Positions 54,163 through 61,838 of a stretch of 64,000 nucleotides of DNA are shown here, piece after piece. A program made the translations under genes and the position numbers. Within the stretch, counting starts at the first letter, position 1. Each line of letters opens with the position of its first letter. The stretch spans positions 2,108,001-2,172,000 of the forward strand of contig NZ_JACHMF010000001.1 of the NCBI RefSeq assembly GCF_014204895.1. Direction: 5' to 3'. Source of the DNA: Paractinoplanes abujensis. Its GTDB lineage: Bacteria > Actinomycetota > Actinomycetes > Mycobacteriales > Micromonosporaceae. Under the pieces are notes generated by a model, which saw only the letters and a list, made by a program, of their open reading frames with translations, did no database searches and was not told the DNA's origin.

Positions 54163-56651
54163 CCGGAGTGCGGGCCGACCGCGGTGACGACGATGGCCGC
54201 CGCGCCCGCCTCGTCCGACGCGGCCAGGTCGACGGTGGCCTCGATGCCCCAGTCGTGGTCGCCCTCCGGGTCCTCGAAGACCTGCCGCACGACCCACGCC
54301 GTGGGGCCGGTCTCGATGTGCAGGAACGCCGGGCCGCGGGCGGCGGGTCCGGTGCCCAGCGACGTGTACTCGTCGAAGTAGTCGAGGATGGCGTCCTCCC
54401 ACCGGTCGGCCGTCCAGCCCGACTCGGCGTCCATCTCGCCCAGCAGGTCCCAGCGGCGCAGCGCGGCCAGCTCGACCCGGCGGAACATCGCGTTGCGCAC
54501 GAGCACCCGGAACGCCCGGGTGTTGCGGGTGACCGCGGGCGGCTTGTCGTCGATGCGGACCTCTTCGACCTGCTCACCCGGGTTGCGCAGCCGCTCCCAC
54601 TCGTCGAGCAGGCTCGAGTCGACCTGGCGCACGAGTTCGCCGAGCCATTCGATGAGGTCGGTCAGTTCCTCCGTACGGGCGTCCTCGGGCACTGTCTGCC
54701 GCAACGCCCGGAACGCGTCGGCCAAGTAGCGCAGCACGAGGCCTTCCGAGCGCGACAGCCCGTAGAACGACACGTACTCGGTGAACGTCATCGCCCGCTC
54801 GTACATGTCCCGGACGACGCTCTTGGGCTTCAGCTCGTAGTCGGCGACCCACGGGTGGCCCTGGCGGTACGTCTCGTACGCGGCCTCGAGCAGCTCGAGC
54901 AGCGGCCGCGGGTGGGTCACGTCCTCGAGCAGCGTCATCCGCTCCTCGTACTCGATGCCCTCGGCCTTCATCGCGTTCACGGCCTCGCCCCGAGCCTTCT
55001 GCCGCTGCGCCGAGAGCACCTGCCGCGGATCCTCCAGCGTCGACTCGATCACCGACACCACGTCCAGCGGGTAGTCCGGCGCCTCCCGGTCCAGCAGTTC
55101 CAGGCTGGCCAGCGCGAACGGCGACAGGGCCTGGTTCAGCGCGAAGTCGAGCTGCAGGTCCTCGGTGAGGCGATAGGTTCCTTCCGCCGTACGCTCGATC
55201 ACCCCACCCGCCATCAACGCGCGCGCGATACCGATGGCCCGCCGGATGTGCCGGCGCTGCGCGGTGGGCTCCTCGTGGTTGTCGGTCAGCAGGTGCCGCA
55301 TCGCCGCGAACGGGTCGCCGCCACGCGAGATGACGTTGAGCAGCATCGCGTGCGACACCTGGAACGAGCTGGTCAGCGGCTCGGGGTCGGCCGCCACGAG
55401 CCGGTCGAAGGTGGGCTGGCCCCAGCCGATCGTGCCCTCCGGCGGCTTCTTGCGCACGACCTTGCGCCGCTTCTTGGGGTCGTCGCCTGCCTTGGCCAGG
55501 GCCCGCTCGTTGTCGATCACGTGCTCGGGGGCCTGCACGATCACCGTGCCGAGGGTGTCGAACCCGGCCCGGCCCGCGCGCCCGGCGATCTGGTGGAACT
55601 CGCGCGCCTTGAGCAGGCGGGTCTTGACCCCGTCGTACTTGGACAGGCCGGTGAACAGCACCGTGCGGATGGGCACGTTGATGCCGACGCCCAACGTGTC
55701 GGTGCCACAGATGACCTTGAGCAGGCCCGCCTGGGCCAGGGTCTCGACCAGGCGGCGGTATTTGGGCAGCATGCCCGCGTGATGCACGCCGATGCCGTGC
55801 CGCACGAGCCGCGACAGCGCCTTGCCGAAGCCGGCCGTGAACCGGAAGTTGCCGATGGCCGCCGCGATCTTGTCCTTCTCCTCGCGGGTGGCCATGTTGA
55901 TGCTCATCAGCGACTGCGCCCGTTCCAGGGCGGCCGCCTGCGTGAAGTGCACGATGTAGACCGGCGCCTGCTTGGTCTGCAGCAGCTCCTCGATCGTTTC
56001 GTGCAACGGCGTCATCGCGTACGAGAAGATCAACGGGACCGGCCGCTCCACGCTCGCCACGACGGCGGTTTCCCTGCCCGTACGGCGGGAGAGATCGTCC
56101 ACGAAACGCGTGGTGTCGCCCAGCGTCGCCGACATGAGGATGAACTGCGCCTGCGGCAGTTCGATCAGCGGCACCTGCCACGCCCACCCGCGGTCGGGCT
56201 CGGCGTAGAAGTGGAACTCGTCCATCACGACCTGGCCGACGTCGGCGTCCGCCCCCTCGCGCAGGGCCAGATTGGCCAGCACCTCGGCCGTGCAGCAGAT
56301 GATCGGGGCGTCCGCGTTGACGCTGGCGTCGCCGGTCAGCATGCCCACGTTGTGCGCGCCGAAGACCGCGCACAGGGCGAAGAACTTCTCGCTGACCAGA
56401 GCCTTGATCGGCGCGGTGTAGAAGGTGGTGCGCCCGTCGGCCAGCGCCACGAAGTGGGCCCCGGTCGCGACCAGGCTCTTGCCCGAGCCCGTGGGGGTGT
56501 TGAGGATGACGTTCGCCCCGGTGGCGATCTCGATCAGCGCCTCTTCCTGATGGGTGTAGAGGGCCAGGCCCTGCTCGGTCGCCCATTTCTGGAAGGCGTC
56601 GAACACGGCGTCGGGATCATTGGTACCGGGGAGGCGGTCAGTGAGCGTCAT
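54159..56651 (-). CDS. DEAD/DEAH-box RNA helicase with DUF3516 domain
   Basis: 830 residues. Superfamily 2 helicase: Walker A NTPTGSGKSLVATGAH (residues 51-66), motif II VVMDEFHFYA, motif III ILMSATLGD, and later TDTLGVGINVPIRTVLFTGL with HQIAGRAGRAGFDTLG (motif VI). The C-terminal DUF3516 region (about 380-830) is typical of actinobacterial proteins related to Ski2/Mtr4-like helicases, suggesting RNA processing or decay. Its stop overlaps the KdpD-like gene start, an odd coupling. Confidence 0.93.
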   Translation of the reverse strand: MTLTDRLPGTNDPDAVFDAFQKWATEQGLALYTHQEEALIEIATGANVILNTPTGSGKSLVATGAHFVALADGRTTFYTAPIKALVSEKFFALCAVFGAHNVGMLTGDASVNADAPIICCTAEVLANLALREGADADVGQVVMDEFHFYAEPDRGWAWQVPLIELPQAQFILMSATLGDTTRFVDDLSRRTGRETAVVASVERPVPLIFSYAMTPLHETIEELLQTKQAPVYIVHFTQAAALERAQSLMSINMATREEKDKIAAAIGNFRFTAGFGKALSRLVRHGIGVHHAGMLPKYRRLVETLAQAGLLKVICGTDTLGVGINVPIRTVLFTGLSKYDGVKTRLLKAREFHQIAGRAGRAGFDTLGTVIVQAPEHVIDNERALAKAGDDPKKRRKVVRKKPPEGTIGWGQPTFDRLVAADPEPLTSSFQVSHAMLLNVISRGGDPFAAMRHLLTDNHEEPTAQRRHIRRAIGIARALMAGGVIERTAEGTYRLTEDLQLDFALNQALSPFALASLELLDREAPDYPLDVVSVIESTLEDPRQVLSAQRQKARGEAVNAMKAEGIEYEERMTLLEDVTHPRPLLELLEAAYETYRQGHPWVADYELKPKSVVRDMYERAMTFTEYVSFYGLSRSEGLVLRYLADAFRALRQTVPEDARTEELTDLIEWLGELVRQVDSSLLDEWERLRNPGEQVEEVRIDDKPPAVTRNTRAFRVLVRNAMFRRVELAALRRWDLLGEMDAESGWTADRWEDAILDYFDEYTSLGTGPAARGPAFLHIETGPTAWVVRQVFEDPEGDHDWGIEATVDLAASDEAGAAAIVVTAVGPHSG

Positions 56652-56670
56652 GATGCCTCAACTATATGGA

Positions 56671-57309
56671 TCAGCTGCGCGGCCATTGCGCGAGGCTTTG
56701 CCGCAGCTCCGCGATCTGCTCCGGGCTCAGCCCGTAGAGCGTGAACCGGGCGTCGTGCAGCCGGTCCAGGTAGCGACCGGCGTCGGCCACGTCCTCCGGG
56801 TCGAGCGCCGGGTCGGCCCGCCGCCCCAGCTCCAGCAGCTCAGGGAGGGAGTAGCGTTCGAGCGCGGCCGCGACGTCGATGTAGTCGCGCACCTCGCGCC
56901 GGTTGACCAGCGCCGCGACCTTGGTGGCGACCAGATCGTCGAGGTGCATCACGGGCCCGACCTCCATCACGACCGGGGTGCGGTGGCGGTCGAGCCGGCA
57001 CAGGGTCAGCCGCAACGCCTTGTGCTCCCCGGCGACGAGGAACTCCTGCAGATCCTCGTCCATCCCCTCGAAGAGCTCGTCACCCTCTTCCCGTACGACC
57101 CGATAGCCGGCCGTACGCAGCGCGGCGCTCACCTCCCCGGCCGCCGCGGCGACGCCCCCGGCCGTGTCGGTGAACAGGTCGACGTCCTCGGTGGGCCGCT
57201 CGACCAGCCCGTTGACCAGCCAGGCGAACCCGCCGCCGAGCACGAAGCCGTGCTTGGTCGCGACGGCCAGCGCGATGCGCGCGACGTCCGCGTAGAAGTC
57301 GTCGGCCAT
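56671..57309 (-). CDS. AbiEii-like nucleotidyltransferase
   Basis: 212 residues from the ATG at 57309. The nucleotidyltransferase signature appears as VLGGGFAWLVNGLVERPTED followed by VDLFTD (G-G then D-x-D). Later ALRLTLCRLDRHRTPVVMEV and ATKVAALVNRREVRDYIDV with C-terminal helices are typical of AbiEii/AbiGii-type proteins, toxins in some abortive-infection systems. The antitoxin (AbiEi) is not seen; a MarR gene occupies that place and overlaps by one base. Could be a solitary toxin-type enzyme or housekeeping nucleotidyltransferase. Confidence 0.82.
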   Translation of the reverse strand: MADDFYADVARIALAVATKHGFVLGGGFAWLVNGLVERPTEDVDLFTDTAGGVAAAAGEVSAALRTAGYRVVREEGDELFEGMDEDLQEFLVAGEHKALRLTLCRLDRHRTPVVMEVGPVMHLDDLVATKVAALVNRREVRDYIDVAAALERYSLPELLELGRRADPALDPEDVADAGRYLDRLHDARFTLYGLSPEQIAELRQSLAQWPRS

Positions 57310-57689
57310 CAGCACTTCCCGGCGCGGGAGCCGGAGTCGGCGACCTTGGACAGCAGCCGCTGCAGCTGGTCGCGCCCGGCCGCGTCGAGCGCGGCGAACA
57401 AGGCGGCGCCGGCCTTGTCGAGCACCTTCTCCGCCTCCTCGAGCACGCGGGACCCCCGCGCGGTGATGACGACGATGTGCCGCCCGCGGTCGGCCGGGTC
57501 GCGCTGCCGGGAGACCAGGCCCGCGCCCTCCAGCTCGTTGAGCACCGTGACGAGGGCGCTCGGGTCCACCCCGAGCAGATCGATCAGCGCCTGCTGATTG
57601 ACCGGACCACCGGCCAGGGGGCCCGGCGTGAACGCCGAACGCATGGTCAACCCGGCCCCGGCGAGCAGCACCCCGAGCTGAGTCGTCAT
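57309..57689 (-). CDS. MarR family transcriptional regulator
   Basis: 126 residues, ATG at 57689. Winged HTH: QQALIDLLGVDPSALVTVLN, ELEGAGLVSRQRDPADRGRH and IVVITARGSRVLEEAEKV, as in MarR. Shorter than usual (often 140-160) at the N-terminus. Its stop overlaps the nucleotidyltransferase start. An inverted repeat 36-53 bases upstream (57725-57742) is a likely operator, shared with the divergent truncated DoxX-like gene. Confidence 0.9.
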   Translation of the reverse strand: MTTQLGVLLAGAGLTMRSAFTPGPLAGGPVNQQALIDLLGVDPSALVTVLNELEGAGLVSRQRDPADRGRHIVVITARGSRVLEEAEKVLDKAGAALFAALDAAGRDQLQRLLSKVADSGSRAGKC

Positions 57690-57724
57690 CGCTGCACCCT
57701 AACGGATGGTCACCCCAGCCAAAC

Positions 57725-57742
57725 CGTTGTGGTGTTCCAACG
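57725..57742. promoter_or_regulatory. MarR-type operator
   Basis: CGTTG (57725-57729) and CAACG (57738-57742) are inverted repeats with eight bases between; with flanks, AAACCGTTG on one arm and CAACGATTT on the other match in eight of nine positions. Lies between the MarR start (57689) and the divergent short open frame (57774), as expected for an autoregulated MarR site. Confidence 0.5.
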
Positions 57743-57773
57743 ATTTCGCCGCACTGACCATGTGGGGAGAACC

Positions 57774-57917
57774 ATGTTAATGGCGTACGTGGTCGTGGCT
57801 GTCGTGCTCGCCGGTTCCGCCGCCGCCGGGCTGACCGGGGTGGGCGTCCCCGAGGCGCGGCCGGCCCGGAGGTCGTCTGGTGCTTCGCCCGGCCGGCCAG
57901 CGCCTCGGTTGCTGTGA
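57774..57917 (+). pseudogene. truncated DoxX-like remnant
   Basis: 47 codons from an ATG with GGGGAGA before it: MLMAYVVVAVVLAGSAAAGL, then TGVGVP, then low-complexity Arg/Pro/Ser sequence. The first part looks like the N-terminal membrane helix of DoxX-like proteins, which are often encoded divergently from MarR regulators, with an internal deletion before the GVGVP segment. The rest of the family (three further helices) is missing. I regard it as a decayed gene whose promoter and operator survive. Confidence 0.4.
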
Positions 57918-58202
57918 GTCGCCCGCCGGCGGTTGCCGCCCCTTCATCCGGCATTTGGCTGTGCCACGTCGGCCTGGCCGAACAGCCGACCAGCGCGCTA
58001 TGCCGGGCGGGGGACCCCTGAGGATCGGACCGCGGCGAGCATCGGTAGACGTCCACCTCGGTTCTCGGACAGACCGAGGCTTCAGGATCGCGTCTCGCTG
58101 ACGTCCGGAAGCGATCGACCGGCAGGTCGAGGGCGCCGTTGCGTGGGCTCGCAGGCCCCGCACACCGATGGTCGCGTTGCGCGGGTAGCCGGAGCGCGGC
58201 GG
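57918..58202. other. intergenic, no gene recognised
   Basis: 285 bases between the DoxX-like remnant and the unknown gene at 58203. Open frames here have unnatural composition (runs of Arg, Pro and Gly) and no family match by eye. It may be the decayed end of the neighbouring remnant. No transposase sequence or terminal repeats were found. Confidence 0.4.
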
Positions 58203-58574
58203 TCAGAATGCGCCGACGAGCTGATCGGTGGTCTGGCGCGTGCCGGCCAGCCGGAGCCGGGGGTGCCGCGTTTCCCAGGCCGCGCGGACGCCGCGGGGGA
58301 GGTTCAGCTCCGGCCACACCCGGACGAGGGTGGGACCGTGCAGAAACGAACGCAGTTCCTCGACCCGAATGGCTTCGCGGAGAACGTTTTCGTACATCCA
58401 CGCGAGCATCGTCGGTTCGGACAGATCGAACGCGCTTTGCGGGCCCCACCACAGTCGCAACGGCAACTCGACAAGGCCGTGGGTGGGCCCTTTCAGTTCG
58501 CCCAGAGTTCCCGCCACCAGCACCGTCCGATGGGGCCGGGAGAGGTGAACAGCAACGTGAGCAGCCGCGGACAT
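58203..58574 (-). CDS. small hypothetical protein
   Basis: 123 residues from the ATG at 58574 (58595 possible). No family recognised. The middle is rich in Trp/Leu/Arg (HGLVELPLRLWWGPQ, FDLSEPTMLAWMYENVLREA and IRVEELRSFLHGPTLVRVWP) and looks like a real folded helical protein. Stand-alone, with a CCTAGG-type motif 41-59 bases upstream. Function not assigned. Confidence 0.72.
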   Translation of the reverse strand: MSAAAHVAVHLSRPHRTVLVAGTLGELKGPTHGLVELPLRLWWGPQSAFDLSEPTMLAWMYENVLREAIRVEELRSFLHGPTLVRVWPELNLPRGVRAAWETRHPRLRLAGTRQTTDQLVGAF

Positions 58575-58595
58575 GTGATCAGCGTAAACCGACAC

Positions 58596-59169
58596 CCCGG
58601 TGGGAACACAATTCCTAGCTTCCTAGGACGCCGTAGAGCGGGAGACCGGGAAAGCAGAAGCGACGCCTTCGGCGACCTCACCAACAAGCCGCATTGCCCG
58701 TGCAATCCGCGACGGTGTCGCGATCGCATTAGCTCGGTGGCTCGGTGGCTCGGCGCGATGAAGCGTTTCCGGGGCGAGCCGGCCGTCGGCGGGCTCGCCC
58801 CGGTTGGGCGAAGGCTCGGTTGGCCGAGGGCCCGGACAGGGGAGAGCCCCGGTGGGCGAAGGTCCGCATGGGTGAGGCCCTCGGTGGACGTGGGCGTGGT
58901 TGAGCGAAGCTCGGTGAGCGGAGGCCCGCGTAGCCGAGGCCCGGTAGGCGAGGCCCGGGTCCAGCGAGGCCCTGGGTCCAGCGAGGCCAAAAAGGCCAGG
59001 CCCGCTGAACCCGGCCAGGCCTAGCCAGGCCAGGCCAGGCCCGCTGAACCCGGCCTGGCCCGCTGAACCCGGCCTGGCCCGGCCTGGCCCGGCCAGGCCC
59101 CGCTGGGCAAGGCGCGTTGCCCCAGGGGGGCGGCCCGAGTTGGGTCAGGGGCCAGGGCGTGATCCAGCG
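58596..59169. repeat. non-coding, GGCC-rich degenerate repeat tract
   Basis: 574 bases without a credible gene. From about 58780 the sequence consists of degenerate units built on CGAGGCCCGG / GGTGGGCGAAGG. Between 58990 and 59100 the word CCCGCTGAACCCGGCC occurs three times (59001, 59040, 59059) with GGCCAGGCC and GGCCTGGCC palindromes between. The units are short and not spaced like CRISPR repeats. The CCTAGG-type motif occupies 58615-58633. Function unknown; it could be replication slippage or a structured transcript. Confidence 0.6.
58615..58633. promoter_or_regulatory. second copy of the CCTAGG-type motif
   Basis: CTAGCTTCCTAGGACGCCG differs at three positions from CTAGGTTCCTAGGATGGCG at 32317-32335. 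It lies 20-41 bases upstream of the candidate starts of the minus-strand small gene ending at 58203. Shared motif suggests common regulation; unproven. Confidence 0.35.
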
Positions 59170-59922
59170 TCACACCGTGGTGAGGCGTGCCTTAACGACG
59201 AGGTCGTGCAGCGACTCGACCGCGGCGGGCGGCACCTGTTGCGGCAACTCGGAGGTGTCGCGTGCGGATTCGAGTTCGGCTCTCAGGTCGGCCGCGTCGG
59301 CGCGCAGCTGTGCTTCCAAGCCGGCCGGGAACGGACCCTTCTCGGCGGTGCGCTTCTGGTCGATCAGCGCGGGCACATACGCCAAACGGGTGCCGAGCAC
59401 GTTCAGGTCCGTTTCGAGTGTGCCCGTGCGCATCAAGTGGATGCCGGTCAGCAGGACGCGCAGCCAGTACAGGGCGGCCTTGAGCCGGCCCGTCCGGTTG
59501 AACAGCTTCTCCTGTGAGGTCGCGAAACCCAAGTAGTGGTGTGCGTGGCCGGACGTGATGAACGACGGGGCCAGTTCGACCAGCGAACGGTGCAGGGGAG
59601 TGGTGGCGACGACCAGCGGCGACAGCAGTTGTTCCAGGACGTAGCCGTTGCGGCTGTTCAGCAGGCGGGCGAATTTGAGCAGGTCGTGGGAGACGACGTC
59701 CAGTTCCACACCGTCCCGTACGCCGGCGGTCTGCACCGTTTCGGGGCCGGTCCGCAATCCGAGCACCTGGGTGGCCGGCAGCAGGTGGGCGGCGCGCAGG
59801 TCCAGGTCCGAGTCGACGGAGGCGAAGCCGTAGAGGTGGGCGCCGCTGACGGTGGCGAAGACCACGGGGTACGGCAGTTCGGCGACCACTGAGGCCGACC
59901 AGGACGGGACTGTCGTGGTCAT
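59170..59922 (-). CDS. MNT/pol-beta-type nucleotidyltransferase (second of pair)
   Basis: 250 residues from the ATG at 59922, which overlaps the stop of the preceding gene. The nucleotidyltransferase core is VSGAHLYGFASVDSDLDLRA (G-S/A then D-x-D); a DUF-type C-terminal helical region follows (LLNSRNGYVLEQLLSPLVV, ALYWLRVLLTGIHLMRTGTL). The family is the YcgL-like predicted nucleotidyltransferases. Paralogous to the preceding gene. Function unknown; paired, overlapping nucleotidyltransferases may act as a heteromer. Confidence 0.85.
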   Translation of the reverse strand: MTTTVPSWSASVVAELPYPVVFATVSGAHLYGFASVDSDLDLRAAHLLPATQVLGLRTGPETVQTAGVRDGVELDVVSHDLLKFARLLNSRNGYVLEQLLSPLVVATTPLHRSLVELAPSFITSGHAHHYLGFATSQEKLFNRTGRLKAALYWLRVLLTGIHLMRTGTLETDLNVLGTRLAYVPALIDQKRTAEKGPFPAGLEAQLRADAADLRAELESARDTSELPQQVPPAAVESLHDLVVKARLTTV

Positions 59923-60578
59923 GTGAGCGCCCTTTCGCGTACGCGGGAAAGCAGGTGGTTGACGGCGGTGCGGTCGGGTGACTCGGGCAGGTCGGTGGCC
60001 GACAGGGCGGCGGCGAGGTCGGTTTGCAGAGCGGCGGCTTGCGCGGTCACCACGTCCCAGGGGACCGACCCGTTCTTGATGTCGAGCAACGACGATCGGA
60101 ACGGGGTCACGTCGACCAGGACCGATCCCGTACGCAGGACGTGCGCGCCCGCCAGGAGCAGGCGCACCATGTGCATGGCCTGTTTCCAGTTGGTCTCGCC
60201 GGTGCGTTCCCGCCGGGAGGCGACCTTTTTCAGTTGGTCGCGCGCGTATTGGCCGTACGTGGAAGCGACTTTCTGCGACAGGAAGGCGTCGCGCGCCGAC
60301 AGCAGTTCGGTGCCGGCCCAGGTGACGGTTTCGACGACGGGGGACCAGAGCACTTCGAGCACGGTCGGGTTGGCCTGCAGGGCGAGCGTGCAGAACCGTT
60401 CGATCTCCCACGAGAACTGTTCGTCGAGCGGCCCGTCGATGTGGGTCGGCGGCTTGTCCAGCGTCCAGAAGGAGCGGGTCGGGGCGACGAACACGCCGCG
60501 GCGGTCATGGTCGGATGCGGGCCCGGACAATCCGTAGGCGCGCGATCCGACCACGACCCCGAGAACCAGTTCCGTCAT
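59919..60578 (-). CDS. MNT/pol-beta-type nucleotidyltransferase (first of pair)
   Basis: 219 residues. Core: LGVVVGSRAYGLSGPASDHD (GSRAYGL at residues 11-17, then D-x-D), RRGVFV and FSWEIERFCTLALQANPTVL with LEVLWSP. This is the YcgL-type predicted nucleotidyltransferase pattern. Its C-terminal helices (NWKQAMHMVRLLLAGAHVL) resemble those of the downstream paralogue. Stop overlaps the next start (ATGA). Role unknown; relatives are often in phage-like or toxin contexts. Confidence 0.87.
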   Translation of the reverse strand: MTELVLGVVVGSRAYGLSGPASDHDRRGVFVAPTRSFWTLDKPPTHIDGPLDEQFSWEIERFCTLALQANPTVLEVLWSPVVETVTWAGTELLSARDAFLSQKVASTYGQYARDQLKKVASRRERTGETNWKQAMHMVRLLLAGAHVLRTGSVLVDVTPFRSSLLDIKNGSVPWDVVTAQAAALQTDLAAALSATDLPESPDRTAVNHLLSRVRERALT

Positions 60579-60618
60579 GCAGCGAAACTAGCGGCGGCGG
60601 GCGAAAGAAGCAGCCGGT

Positions 60619-61614
60619 TTAGAGGTCGAGGACGGTGCCGTCGATGTCGCCCAGCTCGGCCTCGGACAGGGCCAGATCGGTGACGGTGGCGACGTTGTTC
60701 TCGAGCTGTTCGACGCTGCTGGCGCCGATGATCAGGCTGGTCATCCGCTGGTCGCGCAGAGCCCAGGCCAGGGCCATCTGCGCCAGCGACTGCCCGCGTC
60801 TCGCGGCGATGTCGTTGAGCGCGTGCAGCCGGCCCAGGGTCCGGGTGTCGAGCGCGTCCTCGTTGAGGAACCGGCTCGTGCGGACGCGGGAGTCGTCGGG
60901 GATGCCGTTGAGGTAGCGGTCGGTCAGCAGGCCCTGCTGCAGGGGGCTGAACGCGATGCAGCCGGCTCCGGCCTCGGCGAGCGTGTCGAGCAGGTTGTCC
61001 TTCTCGATCCAGCGGTTGAGGATCGAGTACGACGGCTGGTGGATCAGCAGCGGGGTGCCGAGGTCCCGCAGGATGGCGGCCGCGGCCGCGGTCTGCTGCG
61101 AGTTGTAGTTCGACAGGCCGACGTATTGGGCCTTGCCCGCGCGCACGATCGCGTCGAGCGCGCCCATCGTCTCCTCGAGCGGGGTCTCCGGGTCGGGCCG
61201 GTGGTGGTAGAAGATGTCGACGTAGTCGAGGCCGAGCCGGGTCAGCGACTGGTCGAGCGAGCTGACCAGGTATTTGCGCGACCCGAAGTCGCCGTACGGG
61301 CCGGGCCACATGTCGTAGCCGGCCTTGGTCGACACGACGATCTGGTCGCGGTAGCCCTTGAGGTCGGTGGCGAGGATGCGGCCGAAGTTCTCCTCGGCGC
61401 TGCCGGGCGGCGGGCCGTAGTTGTTGGCCAGGTCGAAGTGGGTGACGCCGAGGTCGAAGGCGCGGCGCACGATGTCGCGCTGGCGCTGCCAGGGCCGTTC
61501 GTGGCCGAAGTTGTGCCACAGTCCGAGCGAGATGACGGGCAGCTTGAGCCCGCTGCGCCCGGTCCGCCGGTAGGGCATGGTGTCGTAGCGGTCGCCCGCG
61601 GGGGTGTAGGTCAC
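60619..61614 (-). CDS. aldo/keto reductase (YghZ-like)
   Basis: 331 residues from the GTG at 61614 (an ATG 12 codons later is possible). AKR blocks: YRRTGRSGLKLPVISLGLWH, GVTHFDLANNYGPPPGSAEE (catalytic Asp and Tyr), VVSTKAGYDMWPGPYGDFGS (Lys), FYHHRPDPETPLEETMGAL (His) and the C-terminal SLIIGASSVEQLENNVATV. Length and motifs match L-glyceraldehyde-3-phosphate reductase-type AKRs of YghZ/AKR14. Divergent from the gcvP leader. Confidence 0.93.
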   Translation of the reverse strand: MTYTPAGDRYDTMPYRRTGRSGLKLPVISLGLWHNFGHERPWQRQRDIVRRAFDLGVTHFDLANNYGPPPGSAEENFGRILATDLKGYRDQIVVSTKAGYDMWPGPYGDFGSRKYLVSSLDQSLTRLGLDYVDIFYHHRPDPETPLEETMGALDAIVRAGKAQYVGLSNYNSQQTAAAAAILRDLGTPLLIHQPSYSILNRWIEKDNLLDTLAEAGAGCIAFSPLQQGLLTDRYLNGIPDDSRVRTSRFLNEDALDTRTLGRLHALNDIAARRGQSLAQMALAWALRDQRMTSLIIGASSVEQLENNVATVTDLALSEAELGDIDGTVLDL

Positions 61615-61671
61615 ACCCCCACCCTAGAGATAGCGGCCCCGACCATGATCGCTGGTAGGTTGGGGGCCAGC

Positions 61672-61811
61672 CACGCGGGAGAGACCGAGGGTTGACCTCG
61701 GCGCCGAAGGGGCAAATCCTCCCCGGAACCTCTCAGGCAAAAGGACCGCGTGGGCTCGCGACTCTGAAGCATGTCTTCCTCGAAGACGGTGACAGAGGGG
61801 GAGGCCGCCTT
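61672..61811 (+). ncRNA. glycine riboswitch upstream of gcvP
   Basis: Conserved aptamer words in order: GCGGGAGAGACC at 61675-61686, GCCGAAGGGGCAA at 61702-61714 and CCTCTCAGGCAAAAGGAC at 61729-61746, then a shorter second part with GACTCTGAAG (61760-61769) and GACAGAGGGGGAGG (61791-61804). This is the classical glycine riboswitch pattern, with a single full aptamer and a reduced second one. It ends about 30 bases before the gcvP ATG and should control gcvP expression by glycine. Confidence 0.93.
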
Positions 61812-61838
61812 GTCGACCTCTCTGTCAGGAGCCGTCTC

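Noticed and set aside
57918..58202. Insertion sequence remnant
   Set aside because: No transposase motif, terminal inverted repeat or target-site duplication could be recognised.
58990..59100. Possible CRISPR array in the repeated tract
   Set aside because: The repeated word is only 16 bases, spacing is 3 to 23 bases and irregular, spacers are themselves repetitive, and no cas genes are near.
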